Source: Mycobacterium heidelbergense
GTDB taxonomy: Bacteria; Actinomycetota; Actinomycetes; Mycobacteriales; Mycobacteriaceae
Direction of reading: 5' to 3'
DNA length: 64,000 bases
Assembly: GCF_010730745.1 (NCBI RefSeq)
Contig: NZ_AP022615.1
Coordinates: forward strand, 3,224,001-3,288,000
Shown piece by piece: positions 8,183 to 17,935 of this stretch. The position numbers and the translations under genes are program-made. The notes beneath the pieces are model-generated. The model was not told where the DNA came from and searched no databases. It saw nothing but the letters and a program-made list of their open reading frames with translations. Each line of letters opens with the position of its first letter. Position 1 is the stretch's first letter.

Positions 8183-9589
8183 ATGCGGATCGCGCAGCAC
8201 ATCAGTGACCTCATCGGCGGCACCCCGCTCGTCCGGCTGAACTCCGTCGTCCCCGAGGGCGCCGGCACCGTGGCGGCAAAGATCGAATACCTCAACCCCG
8301 GTGGCAGCTCGAAGGACCGGATCGCGGTGCGGATGATCGACGCCGCCGAGGCCAGCGGGCAGCTCAGGCCCGGCGGCACCATCGTCGAACCGACGTCGGG
8401 CAACACCGGCGTCGGCCTGGCCCTGGTCGCCCAGCACCGCGGGTACCAGTGCGTGTTCGTCTGCCCCGACAAGGTCAGCGAGGACAAGCGCAACGTGCTG
8501 CTCGCCTACGGCGCGGAGGTCGTCGTCTGCCCGACGGCGGTGCCGCCCGACCACCCCGACAGCTACTACAGCGTCTCCAACCGGCTCGTCACGGAGATCG
8601 ACGGCGCGTGGAAGCCCGACCAGTACGCCAACCCGGAGGGCCCGGCCAGCCACTACGAGACCACCGGCCCGGAGGTCTGGGCCGACACCGACGGCAAGGT
8701 CACCCACTTCGTCGCCGGCATCGGCACCGGCGGGACGATCACCGGCGCGGGCCGCTACCTCAAGGAGGTGTCGGGAGGGCGGGTGCACATCATCGGCGCC
8801 GACCCCGAAGGCTCGGTGTATTCGGGGGGCAGCGGCCGGCCCTACCTGGTCGAGGGGGTCGGGGAGGATTTCTGGCCGGCGGCCTACGACCCGACGGTGC
8901 CCGACCGGATCATCGCGGTGTCCGACTCCGACTCGTTCAACATGACCAGGCGACTGGCCCGCGAGGAGGCGCTGCTGGTCGGCGGGTCCTGCGGGATGGC
9001 GGTGGTCGCCGCGGTGAAAATCGCCGAGGAGGCCGGGCCCGACGCGCTGGTGGTCGTCTTGCTGCCCGACGGTGGGCGTGGCTACATGTCGAAGATCTTC
9101 AACGACGCCTGGATGTCGTCGTACGGCTTCCTGCGCAGCCGCCTCGACGGGTCGACCGAGGAATCCACGGTCGGTGACGTGCTGCGCCGCAAGTCGGGCG
9201 CGCTGCCCGACCTGGTGCACACCCATCCGTCCGAGACGGTGCGCGACGCCATCGGCATCCTGCGCGAGTACGGGGTGTCCCAGATGCCGGTGGTCGGGGC
9301 CGAGCCGCCGGTGATGGCCGGTGAGGTCGCCGGCAGCGTCTCCGAACGCGAACTGCTCTCGGCCGTCTTCGAGGGCCGGGCCAAGTTGGCCGACGCCGTC
9401 TCCCAGCACATGAGCCCGCCGCTGCCGATGATCGGTGCGGGGGAGCTGGTCAGCGCGGCCGGCAAGGCGCTGCGCGAGTGGGATGCGCTGATGGTGGTGG
9501 AGAAGGGCAAGCCGATCGGCGTCATCACCCGGTATGACCTGTTGGGCTTCCTGTCGGAGGGGCCTCGCGGACTGGCGGGGCGGCGCTAG
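8183..9589 (+). CDS. cbs: Cystathionine beta-synthase
   Basis: 468-residue PLP enzyme that condenses homocysteine with serine to cystathionine, the first step of reverse transsulfuration toward cysteine. The PLP lysine is in PGGSSKDRIA (about residue 43), the substrate loop is EPTSGNTGVG, and the phosphate-binding glycine loop is GIGTGGTITG. Residues about 335-465 form two CBS domains (VRDAIGILREYGVSQMPVV and IGVITRYDLLGFL) that bind adenosyl ligands in family members. There is no N-terminal haem domain. Start ATG 8183. With metB two genes downstream it forms a sulfur amino-acid cluster, separated by pra. Confidence 0.95.
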   Translation: MRIAQHISDLIGGTPLVRLNSVVPEGAGTVAAKIEYLNPGGSSKDRIAVRMIDAAEASGQLRPGGTIVEPTSGNTGVGLALVAQHRGYQCVFVCPDKVSEDKRNVLLAYGAEVVVCPTAVPPDHPDSYYSVSNRLVTEIDGAWKPDQYANPEGPASHYETTGPEVWADTDGKVTHFVAGIGTGGTITGAGRYLKEVSGGRVHIIGADPEGSVYSGGSGRPYLVEGVGEDFWPAAYDPTVPDRIIAVSDSDSFNMTRRLAREEALLVGGSCGMAVVAAVKIAEEAGPDALVVVLLPDGGRGYMSKIFNDAWMSSYGFLRSRLDGSTEESTVGDVLRRKSGALPDLVHTHPSETVRDAIGILREYGVSQMPVVGAEPPVMAGEVAGSVSERELLSAVFEGRAKLADAVSQHMSPPLPMIGAGELVSAAGKALREWDALMVVEKGKPIGVITRYDLLGFLSEGPRGLAGRR

Positions 9590-9691
9590 CCGGATCCGCC
9601 GATCGGGTGTGACGCGGGTCTCGCCCCGCCGCTCGGCACTCGGGTACTGTAATGCGGCCTGGTTCAGCTAATCCGCAGTGGAAGGTTGCCC

Positions 9692-10339
9692 ATGACCGAT
9701 CAACCGCCGCCCGGCGAATCCCACCTGCCACCTCCGCCACCGGGCGGACAGGAACCCCCGCCCATCCCTCCGGCGCCCGGCGGCGGTTACCCCCCGCCGC
9801 CCCCGCCCTCGGGTGGGTTTGCGCCGCCCCCGCCCGGACCGGCGATCCGCGCCCTGCCGACGGAGTCCTACGCGCCGTGGATCACCAGGGTGGCGGCGTT
9901 CGTCATCGACATCCTTCCCTACCTCGTCATTCACGGCATCGGCACGGCGATCCTGCTCGCCACCCAGCAATCGGCATGCGTCGCCGACGTCACGGAATAC
10001 ACCGTCAATCAGTACTGCGCCACCCAAGACTCGACCGTCGGCCTGTTGGCGCAGTGGTTGGCGACCCTGGTGGGCCTGGCGTACCTGGTCTGGAACTGGG
10101 GCTACCGGCAGGGCACGACGGGGTCGAGCCTGGGCAAATCGGTGATGAAGATCAAGGTGGTCAGCGAGGTCAGCGGCCAGCCGCTCGGCTTCGGGATGTC
10201 GGTGGTCCGCCAGATCGCGCACTTTGTCGACGCGATCATCTGCTTCATCGGCTTCCTGTTCCCGTTGTGGGATGCCAAGCGGCAGACCCTGGCCGACAAG
10301 ATCATGACGACGGTCGTCCTGCCGATCGAACAGCCCTGA
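9692..10339 (+). CDS. pra: Proline-rich antigen homologue Pra, RDD-domain membrane protein
   Basis: 215 residues. The first 60 are Pro/Gly repeats (PPPPPG blocks), followed by an RDD domain: YAPWITRVAAFVIDILPYLVIHGIG, then a second helix around LVGLAYLVWNWGY, GTTGSSLGKSVMKIKVV, and a last hydrophobic stretch near FVDAIICFIGFLFPLWD. The topology is a cytoplasmic proline-rich tail with a small multi-helix membrane domain. ATG 9692 follows GGAAGG; an upstream TTG at 9686 is less likely. It lies between cbs and metB as in M. tuberculosis (Rv1078). Function is unknown; proteins of this type are known as serological antigens in mycobacteria. Confidence 0.9.
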   Translation: MTDQPPPGESHLPPPPPGGQEPPPIPPAPGGGYPPPPPPSGGFAPPPPGPAIRALPTESYAPWITRVAAFVIDILPYLVIHGIGTAILLATQQSACVADVTEYTVNQYCATQDSTVGLLAQWLATLVGLAYLVWNWGYRQGTTGSSLGKSVMKIKVVSEVSGQPLGFGMSVVRQIAHFVDAIICFIGFLFPLWDAKRQTLADKIMTTVVLPIEQP

Positions 10340-10374
10340 ACCGCGGCTGATCGGCGTCGTTAGGCTGATCGCCG

Positions 10375-11541
10375 ATGAGCGAAAACCGTAAGGGACACCA
10401 CGGGTTTACCGGGCTGGCCACCAAAGCCATCCACGCCGGCTACCGCCCGGACCCGGCGACCGGCGCGGTGAACGTCCCGATCTACGCCAGCAGCACCTTC
10501 GCCCAGGACGGCGTCGGGGGGCTGCGGGGCGGGTTCGAGTACGCGCGCACCGGCAACCCGACCCGGGCCGCGCTGGAGGCCGCGCTGGCGGCCGTCGAAG
10601 AGGGCGCCTACGGGCGGGCGTTCAGCTCGGGGATGGCCGCCACCGACTGCGCCCTGCGGGCGCTGCTGCGGCCCGGCGACCACGTGGTCATCCCCAACGA
10701 CGCCTACGGCGGCACCTTCCGGCTGATCGACAAGGTGTTCACCCAGTGGCAGGTCGGTTACACGCCGGTGCCGCTGTCCGACCTGGACGCCGTGGCCGCC
10801 GCCATCACGCCGCGGACCCGGCTGATTTGGGTGGAAACACCGACCAACCCGCTGCTGTCCATCGCCGACATCGCGGGCCTTGCCCGCCTCGGCCAGCGGA
10901 GCTCGGCAAAGGTGTTGGTGGACAACACCTTTGCCTCTCCCGCGCTGCAGCAGCCGTTGACGCTGGGCGCCGATGTCGTGCTGCACTCGACCACCAAGTA
11001 CGTCGGTGGTCACTCCGACGTGGTGGGCGGCGCGCTGGTCACCAACGACCGGGAGTTGGACGACGCCTTCGGTTTCCTGCAGAACGGGGCCGGCGCGGTG
11101 CCGGGCCCGTTCGATGCCTATCTGACGATGCGCGGCCTCAAGACCCTGGTGCTGCGGATGCAGCGGCACAGCGAAAACGCCTTGGCCGTCGCGGAATTCC
11201 TCGCCGCGCATCCATCGGTGGGCACCGTGCTGTACCCGGGGCTGCCCGGCCACCCCGGCCACGAAATCGCCGCGCGGCAGATGCGCGGCTTCGGCGGCAT
11301 GGTCTCGGTGCGCATGCGGGGCGGCCGGCGGGCCGCCGAAGAGCTGTGTGCGCGCACCGAGGTGTTCATCCTGGCCGAGTCGCTGGGCGGCGTCGAGTCG
11401 CTGATCGAGCATCCCAGCGCCATGACGCACGCGTCGACCGCCGGCTCGCAACTGGAAGTGCCCGACGACCTGGTCCGGCTCTCGGTGGGGATCGAGGACG
11501 TCGCCGACCTGCTGGCCGACCTGGAACGGGCGCTGGGTTAG
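10375..11541 (+). CDS. metB: Cystathionine gamma-synthase/gamma-lyase family enzyme
   Basis: 388-residue PLP enzyme of the Cys/Met metabolism family. The PLP lysine is in LHSTTKYVGGHSDVVGG (about residue 208). Other conserved motifs are SSGMAATDCALRALL for cofactor phosphate binding and VETPTNPLLSIADI with the PLP-ring-contacting aspartate nearby. As MetB it would join O-succinylhomoserine and cysteine; sequence alone does not exclude gamma-lyase activity, which would complete the reverse pathway begun by Cbs. The last codons and stop are part of a 24-bp tandem duplication (11530-11577). The gene converges on greA across a palindrome. Confidence 0.93.
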   Translation: MSENRKGHHGFTGLATKAIHAGYRPDPATGAVNVPIYASSTFAQDGVGGLRGGFEYARTGNPTRAALEAALAAVEEGAYGRAFSSGMAATDCALRALLRPGDHVVIPNDAYGGTFRLIDKVFTQWQVGYTPVPLSDLDAVAAAITPRTRLIWVETPTNPLLSIADIAGLARLGQRSSAKVLVDNTFASPALQQPLTLGADVVLHSTTKYVGGHSDVVGGALVTNDRELDDAFGFLQNGAGAVPGPFDAYLTMRGLKTLVLRMQRHSENALAVAEFLAAHPSVGTVLYPGLPGHPGHEIAARQMRGFGGMVSVRMRGGRRAAEELCARTEVFILAESLGGVESLIEHPSAMTHASTAGSQLEVPDDLVRLSVGIEDVADLLADLERALG

Positions 11542-11577
11542 CTCCGCGAGCAGGCGCTGGGTTAGCTCCGCGAGCAG
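11530..11577 (+). repeat. 24-bp tandem duplication across the metB stop codon
   Basis: Two perfect head-to-tail 24-bp copies, 11530-11553 and 11554-11577, each containing GCGCTGGGTTAGCTCCGCGA. The first holds the metB stop codon; the second repeats it in the same frame eight codons later. The duplication directly abuts the palindrome that follows. Confidence 0.9.
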
Positions 11578-11631
11578 ACACACAATCGCACGCGCGCGGC
11601 GCTTGAGATGCGATTGTGTGTCTCACTCGCG
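11569..11631. terminator. Palindrome between convergent metB and greA, likely bidirectional terminator
   Basis: Perfect 15-bp arms AGACACACAATCGCA (11576-11590) and their complement (11609-11623), extended outward by imperfect CGCGAG/CTCGCG, with an 18-nt GC-rich loop. The sequence is unrelated to palindrome A but sits in the same kind of place, between two convergent stop codons. There is no clear U-tract, so the terminator role is inferred from structure and position. Confidence 0.6.
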
Positions 11632-11646
11632 AAGAGACAGGAGCGG

Positions 11647-12141
11647 CTAGGAGTGGTACGGCTCCGCGCTGACCAACGTGACCTCGATGGTGTTGCCGTT
11701 GGGCACCGTGTAGCTGCGCGTCTCGCCGACCTTGGCGTCGATCAGGGCGCCGCCCAACGGTGAGTTCGGCGAGTACGCCTCGAGCTTGCCGTCGTTGACA
11801 CCCTCCTGCCGGGTGGCGATCAGGAACGTCTCGGTGTCGGACTTGTCGCCGTTGTAGTAGACCTTGACCACCGAACCGGGCAGCGCGACGCCGGACTGCT
11901 TGGGCGCCTCGCCAACCTTGGCGTTGTTGAGCAGGTCCTGCAGCTGGCGGATGCGGGCCTCCTGCTGGCCCTGCTCTTCCCGGGCGGCGTGGTATCCGCC
12001 GTTCTCGCGGAGGTCGCCCTCCTCGCGGCGGTCGTTGATCTCCGCGGCGATGACCGGACGATTCGCGATCAGCTGGTCGAGCTCGGTCTTGAGTCGGTCG
12101 TGTGACTCCTGGGTCAGCCAGGTGACGTGAGTATCCGTCAT
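11647..12141 (-). CDS. greA: Transcription elongation factor GreA
   Basis: 164 residues. GreA enters the RNA polymerase secondary channel and stimulates cleavage of backtracked transcripts. The N-terminal coiled coil runs from about residue 10 to 80, with the tip acidic residues in NDRREEGDLRENGGYHAA, the conserved D-E pair that coordinates catalytic Mg. The C-terminal FKBP-like domain includes SPLGGALIDAKVGE. The start is the ATG at 12141, behind GAGGAG, giving the same length as M. tuberculosis GreA; a longer frame to 12183 has no ribosome-binding site. It is a single gene with its promoter in the 220 bp before the next gene. Confidence 0.96.
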   Translation of the reverse strand: MTDTHVTWLTQESHDRLKTELDQLIANRPVIAAEINDRREEGDLRENGGYHAAREEQGQQEARIRQLQDLLNNAKVGEAPKQSGVALPGSVVKVYYNGDKSDTETFLIATRQEGVNDGKLEAYSPNSPLGGALIDAKVGETRSYTVPNGNTIEVTLVSAEPYHS

Positions 12142-12362
12142 CTCGTCGTGCTCCTCATATTGTCGTTCCGCGTATCCGCGCAAGCCTTAAGAATCCCGCT
12201 GCCGCGAGTGTCCGGGTCCCCCCGGCCTACCGGCGCTCCGTTTCTGCTCACGGCCTTTAATGCAGCAATACACGGTCCCAGCAGGAACCGTGCATTCACC
12301 CATGTTACCACCGCGCAAACACTTGATGACCCCCCATATTCGCAGTTCGCCGGTCAGGGCGG

Positions 12363-12797
12363 TCAGGCCGGGCGCAGGTAGCCGGGCACGTCGGTGCCGC
12401 AGCCGTAGACGTCGGCCAGCACGGGCGGTTGCGAGGATTTCACCGTCGTCGTCACCTGCACCGTGGCCTGCGCGGAGGGCGGCACCAGCACCTCTCGCCG
12501 CCCGGTCTCGCTGCCGTCCTTGGCCCGAACCCGCACGATGCAGTCCACCGGCCGCGACGGGTCCGATCGCGTCACGCTGATCGTCACCGACGCCGTCTCA
12601 TCGTCGATCAGCTGGTACCCGGCCAGCGACCCGGTGACGTCGCTGGTGCCGAGCCGCTGGTAGCCGATCACGGTGGCGACCAGCCCGGCGGCAACGGCCA
12701 GCACCGCCAGCCCGATGGCCACGCGACGCCGTGCCACGCGCGACAACCGCGAACGCCCGTAGCGGGCCTCGGGGCGGGGAAGGGGAGTTTCGGTCAT
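12363..12797 (-). CDS. DUF4307 single-pass membrane protein (Rv1081c-like)
   Basis: 144 residues, matching the M. tuberculosis neighbour in length. A short basic N-terminus (RYGRSRLSRVARRR) precedes one transmembrane helix (VAIGLAVLAVAAGLVATVIGY, about residues 28-48). A predicted extracytoplasmic beta-rich domain follows, with a conserved CIVRVRAKDGSETGRREVLV segment and a C-terminal Cys (DVYGCGTDVPGYLRP). Start ATG 12797; the ATG at 12815 lacks a ribosome-binding site. It is divergent from mca, sharing 131 bp. The family has no assigned function; its position beside mca is conserved in mycobacteria. Confidence 0.85.
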   Translation of the reverse strand: MTETPLPRPEARYGRSRLSRVARRRVAIGLAVLAVAAGLVATVIGYQRLGTSDVTGSLAGYQLIDDETASVTISVTRSDPSRPVDCIVRVRAKDGSETGRREVLVPPSAQATVQVTTTVKSSQPPVLADVYGCGTDVPGYLRPA

Positions 12798-12928
12798 GCC
12801 TGGGTATGCCTGCACTGTCGGCTGTCGGACGCCCGCCGACAGGATGCAACGATCGGAACTGGAATTATAAGGTCGCTTCTAGCTCTACTAGCCCTTCGGG
12901 GGCGACCGGCGAACTGACAAGGGGGCAC

Positions 12929-13801
12929 GTGAGCGAACTGCGGTTGATGGCGGTGCACGCCCACCCGGACGACGAGTCCAGCAAGGGTGCGGCCACCCTG
13001 GCCCGCTACGCCGACGAGGGCCATCGGGTCCTCGTGGTGACGTTGACCGGGGGCGAGCGCGGCGAGATTCTCAACCCGGCGATGGACCTGCCCGACGTGC
13101 TGGAACACATGGCCGAGATCCGCCGTGACGAGATGGCGAAGGCGGCGGAGATCCTCGGCGTGGAGCACACCTGGCTCGGTTTCGTCGACTCCGGCCTGCC
13201 CAAGGGCGACCCGCCGCCACCGCTGCCCGACGGCTGCTTCGCGCTGGCGCCGCTGGAGGTGTCCATCGCGGCGCTGGTCCGCGTGATCCGCGAGTTCCGC
13301 CCCCACGTGATCACCACCTACGACGAGAACGGCGGCTACCCGCATCCCGACCACATTCGCTGCCACCAGGTCTCGGTCGGTGCCTTCGAGGCGGCCGGTG
13401 ATCATGCCCGCTTCCCGGAGGCCGGCGAGCCGTGGGCGGTGTCCAAGCTGTACTACGTCCATGGTTTCCTGCGGGCGCGGATGCAGTTGCTGCACGACGA
13501 ATTCGTCAAACGCGGCCAGGAGGGCCCGTTCCAAAAGTGGCTTGAACTCTGGGATCCCAAGCATGACCCGTTCGAGTCCCGGGTGACGACGCGCGTCGAG
13601 TGCTCGGCGTATTTCAGCCAGCGCGACGACGCCCTGCGGGCCCACGCCACCCAGATCGACCCCAACGCCGAGTTCTTCGCCGCCCCGATCGCGTGGCAGC
13701 AACGGCTATGGCCCACTGAGGAATTCGAGTTGGCGCGCTCCCGCGTCCCGGTCAAGCTGCCCGAGGACGACCTGCTCGCCGGAATCGAGGGCGACGAATG
13801 A
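12929..13801 (+). CDS. mca: Mycothiol S-conjugate amidase Mca
   Basis: 290-residue zinc amidase that cleaves mycothiol S-conjugates to a mercapturic acid for export plus GlcN-Ins for recycling: the actinobacterial detoxification route. Zinc ligands are in MAVHAHPDDES (His and Asp near residues 11-14) and GGYPHPDHIRCH (His near 140); the Asp of the first motif is also the general base. It is closely related to the biosynthetic deacetylase MshB, but MAVHAHPDDESSKG and synteny fit Mca. GTG 12929 follows AAGGGGG and gives the M. tuberculosis length to within two residues; longer frames upstream overlap the DUF4307 promoter. Its last four bases overlap the next start (ATGA). Confidence 0.95.
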   Translation: MSELRLMAVHAHPDDESSKGAATLARYADEGHRVLVVTLTGGERGEILNPAMDLPDVLEHMAEIRRDEMAKAAEILGVEHTWLGFVDSGLPKGDPPPPLPDGCFALAPLEVSIAALVRVIREFRPHVITTYDENGGYPHPDHIRCHQVSVGAFEAAGDHARFPEAGEPWAVSKLYYVHGFLRARMQLLHDEFVKRGQEGPFQKWLELWDPKHDPFESRVTTRVECSAYFSQRDDALRAHATQIDPNAEFFAAPIAWQQRLWPTEEFELARSRVPVKLPEDDLLAGIEGDE

Positions 13802-14071
13802 ATCACCATCTGCTCAGGGTGATCGCCGACGCACCCCACAACCACGGGCCCGATTTCGGCAAGGCCAGCCCGGTGGGTCTGCTGGTCGTGGTGCTGCTGC
13901 TGATCGCCACCCTGTTGCTGCTGCGATCGATGAACCGGCAACTGAAGAAGGTGCCCCCGTCCTTCGACCCCGCCCACCCCGAGCCGGACCAGGCCGCCGA
14001 CGAGGGCACCGACGCCCTCGGCGAGGGCCCCGAGCGCACGAACGGATCGGCGCGGCCACCGGGACCCGGCG

Positions 14072-14085
<14 letters not shown>
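13798..14085 (+). CDS. Small membrane protein downstream of mca (Rv1083-like)
   Basis: 95 residues. One transmembrane helix, VGLLVVVLLLIATLLLLRSM at about residues 23-42, is followed by a charged Pro/Glu-rich tail. Its ATG overlaps the mca stop by four bases (ATGA), indicating translational coupling, and its 3' end overlaps the DUF255 gene by 14 bp. No domain is recognised. The tight mca linkage suggests a link to the mycothiol detoxification unit; this is an inference from position only. Confidence 0.8.
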
Positions 14086-16087
<2,002 letters not shown>

Positions 16088-16099
16088 CCCGCGCGCGAC

Positions 16100-16858
16100 C
16101 TAAGCCGGGTGGCCGACGTAGAAGACCGCGAGCCACATCGCGATGTAGTGCAGGATCGCCGCGATCGCGGTCAAGGCGTGGAAGAACTCGTGATAGCCGA
16201 ACGTCCTCGGCCACGGGTCGGGCCAGCGCAGCGCGTAGAGCAGGCCGCCGACGCTGTAGAGCCCGCCGCCGACGGCCAGCAGCACCATGGCCGCCACCCC
16301 GGCGATGTGGATGATCGTGGGGGCATACCCCACGGCGACCCAACCCAGCAGCAGATACAGCGGCACGCCCAGCCAGCGCGGCGCCGACGGCCAGCACACC
16401 TTCAGCAGGACGCCCGCCAGCGCGCCGCCCCACACGATCCACAGCACCAATACCCCGGTTTGCTGCGGCATGGCCAGGCGGGCGAACGGGGTGTAGCTGC
16501 CGGCGATGAACACGAAGATCATCGAATGATCCAGCCGCTTCATGAGATTGCGGGTCTTCCCGGATTTCCAGTTCACCCGGTGGTAGGTGGCGCTGACCGC
16601 GAACATCGCGACGGTGGCCGCGGCGTAGACCAGCGTCGAATGACCGGCCCTGGGCGACTCGACCGCCCACGACACCGACACCAGCGTCGCCCCGCAGACG
16701 ATCGCCAGCCACGCGGAGTAGAAGTGGATCCAGCCGCGCATCCGGGGCTTCGCGAGAACCTCGGCGGCCCCCTCGACGAGCTGTTCGACGGTATTGCCCG
16801 GCGCGATCGGCTCCGGCTCGGGTGCCGAATTGGCGGACGCGCTGATCTGGCTGCTCAT
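16100..16858 (-). CDS. Hemolysin III family (YqfA/PAQR-like) membrane protein (Rv1085c-like)
   Basis: 252 residues with about seven transmembrane helices after a 40-residue polar N-terminus. The family fingerprint is visible: RGWIHFYSAWLAIVCG at the start, SATYHRVNW, the metal-ligand type HSMIFVFIAGSYTPFA, and the terminal histidines GYHEFFHALTAIAAILHYIA. In PAQR proteins these histidines bind zinc at a hydrolase-like site. Start ATG 16858 with AGGAG eight bases upstream; longer frames lack one. It is divergent from the prenyl synthase gene, sharing 151 bp. The hemolysin name is historical; the mycobacterial role is not established. Confidence 0.88.
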   Translation of the reverse strand: MSSQISASANSAPEPEPIAPGNTVEQLVEGAAEVLAKPRMRGWIHFYSAWLAIVCGATLVSVSWAVESPRAGHSTLVYAAATVAMFAVSATYHRVNWKSGKTRNLMKRLDHSMIFVFIAGSYTPFARLAMPQQTGVLVLWIVWGGALAGVLLKVCWPSAPRWLGVPLYLLLGWVAVGYAPTIIHIAGVAAMVLLAVGGGLYSVGGLLYALRWPDPWPRTFGYHEFFHALTAIAAILHYIAMWLAVFYVGHPA

Positions 16859-17009
16859 GTCTCCTGTCGCCCGTTTCGGATGGCCGGTACCGACCAACAG
16901 TAGTCGGCGATGGTCACGACACGAGGTCTGACTTGCGGTGAGATTACCCGAAACGCGCGCCGGAAATCCGGGGCCGGATTTGCCGCCGCTCACAGTAGGG
17001 TGGATCTTC

Positions 17010-17798
17010 GTGGAGATCATCCCGCCGCGGCTCAAGGAGCCCCTGTATCGGGTCTACGAGCTGCGGCTGCGCCAGGGTCTGCTCGCCTCGAAATCCCAAC
17101 TCCCGCGCCACATCGCCGTCCTGTGCGACGGGAACCGGCGCTGGGCGCGCAACGCCGGTTACGACGACGTCAGCTATGGCTACCGGATGGGTGCCGCCAA
17201 GATCGCCGAGATGCTGCGCTGGTGCCAAGAGGCCGGCATCGAAATGACCACCGTGTATCTGCTGTCCACCGAGAACCTGCAACGCGATCCCGACGAGCTG
17301 GCCGGGCTCATCGAAATCATCACCGACGTGGTCGAGGAGATCTGCGCGCCGGCCAACCGCTGGAGCGTGCGCACCGTCGGGGATCTCGGGCTGATCGGTG
17401 AGGAACCGGCCCGCCGGCTGCGCGACGCGGTCGAGTCCACACCGGCCGTGGCGCCCTTCCACGTCAACGTCGCCGTCGGCTACGGCGGCCGCCGCGAGAT
17501 CGTCGACGCGGTGCGCGCGTTGTTGAGCAAACAGCTCGCCAACGGCGCGACCGCCGAGGAGCTCGTCGACGCGGTCACCGTCGAGGGCATCTCCGAAAAC
17601 CTGTACACCTCCGGGCAACCCGACCCCGACCTGGTGATCCGCACCTCGGGGGAGCAGCGCCTGTCCGGGTTCCTGCTGTGGCAAAGCGCCTATTCGGAGA
17701 TGTGGTTCTGCGAAGCGCACTGGCCCGCGTTCCGGCGGGTCGACTTCCTGCGCGCGCTGCGCGACTACAGCCAACGGCATCGCAGGTACGGCAAGTAG
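17010..17798 (+). CDS. Short-chain cis-prenyl diphosphate synthase (Z,E-farnesyl diphosphate synthase)
   Basis: 262 residues, the same as M. tuberculosis Rv1086, the characterised omega-E,Z-FPP synthase that feeds decaprenyl phosphate synthesis for arabinan and peptidoglycan assembly. The cis-prenyltransferase blocks are present: AVLCDGNRRWARNAGY with the catalytic Asp, VYLLSTENLQRDPDEL, VNVAVGYGGRREIVDA, and the C-terminal PDLVIRTSGEQRLSGFLLWQ then YSEMWF. GTG 17010 is chosen for conserved length and position; the frame extends upstream to 16938 without a ribosome-binding site. In M. tuberculosis a PE/PE_PGRS/cellulase block follows this gene; here only a palindrome and coaA follow. Confidence 0.94.
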   Translation: MEIIPPRLKEPLYRVYELRLRQGLLASKSQLPRHIAVLCDGNRRWARNAGYDDVSYGYRMGAAKIAEMLRWCQEAGIEMTTVYLLSTENLQRDPDELAGLIEIITDVVEEICAPANRWSVRTVGDLGLIGEEPARRLRDAVESTPAVAPFHVNVAVGYGGRREIVDAVRALLSKQLANGATAEELVDAVTVEGISENLYTSGQPDPDLVIRTSGEQRLSGFLLWQSAYSEMWFCEAHWPAFRRVDFLRALRDYSQRHRRYGK

Positions 17799-17820
17799 CG
17801 ACACCACCGCCCGAGCACGG

Positions 17821-17884
17821 CGCGCCGAGCGTGACGTCAGGGCGAAAAATCGCCGGATTTCACCGTGACGTCACGCTCGGCGCG
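17821..17884. repeat. Palindromic element B, copy 1, between convergent prenyl synthase and coaA
   Basis: Perfect 19-bp arms, CGCGCCGAGCGTGACGTCA (17821-17839) and its complement (17866-17884), around a 26-nt loop containing GGGCGAAAAATCG. A second member is at 57755-57817. The embedded TGACGTCA is itself palindromic. Its place 22 bp after one stop and about 50 bp before the opposing stop suggests a two-way terminator. Confidence 0.85.
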
Positions 17885-17935
17885 AAGGATGCCGTCCGCT
17901 GCGCTTCGCCATGCGCGCCGACGCCGCCGGCCCCG

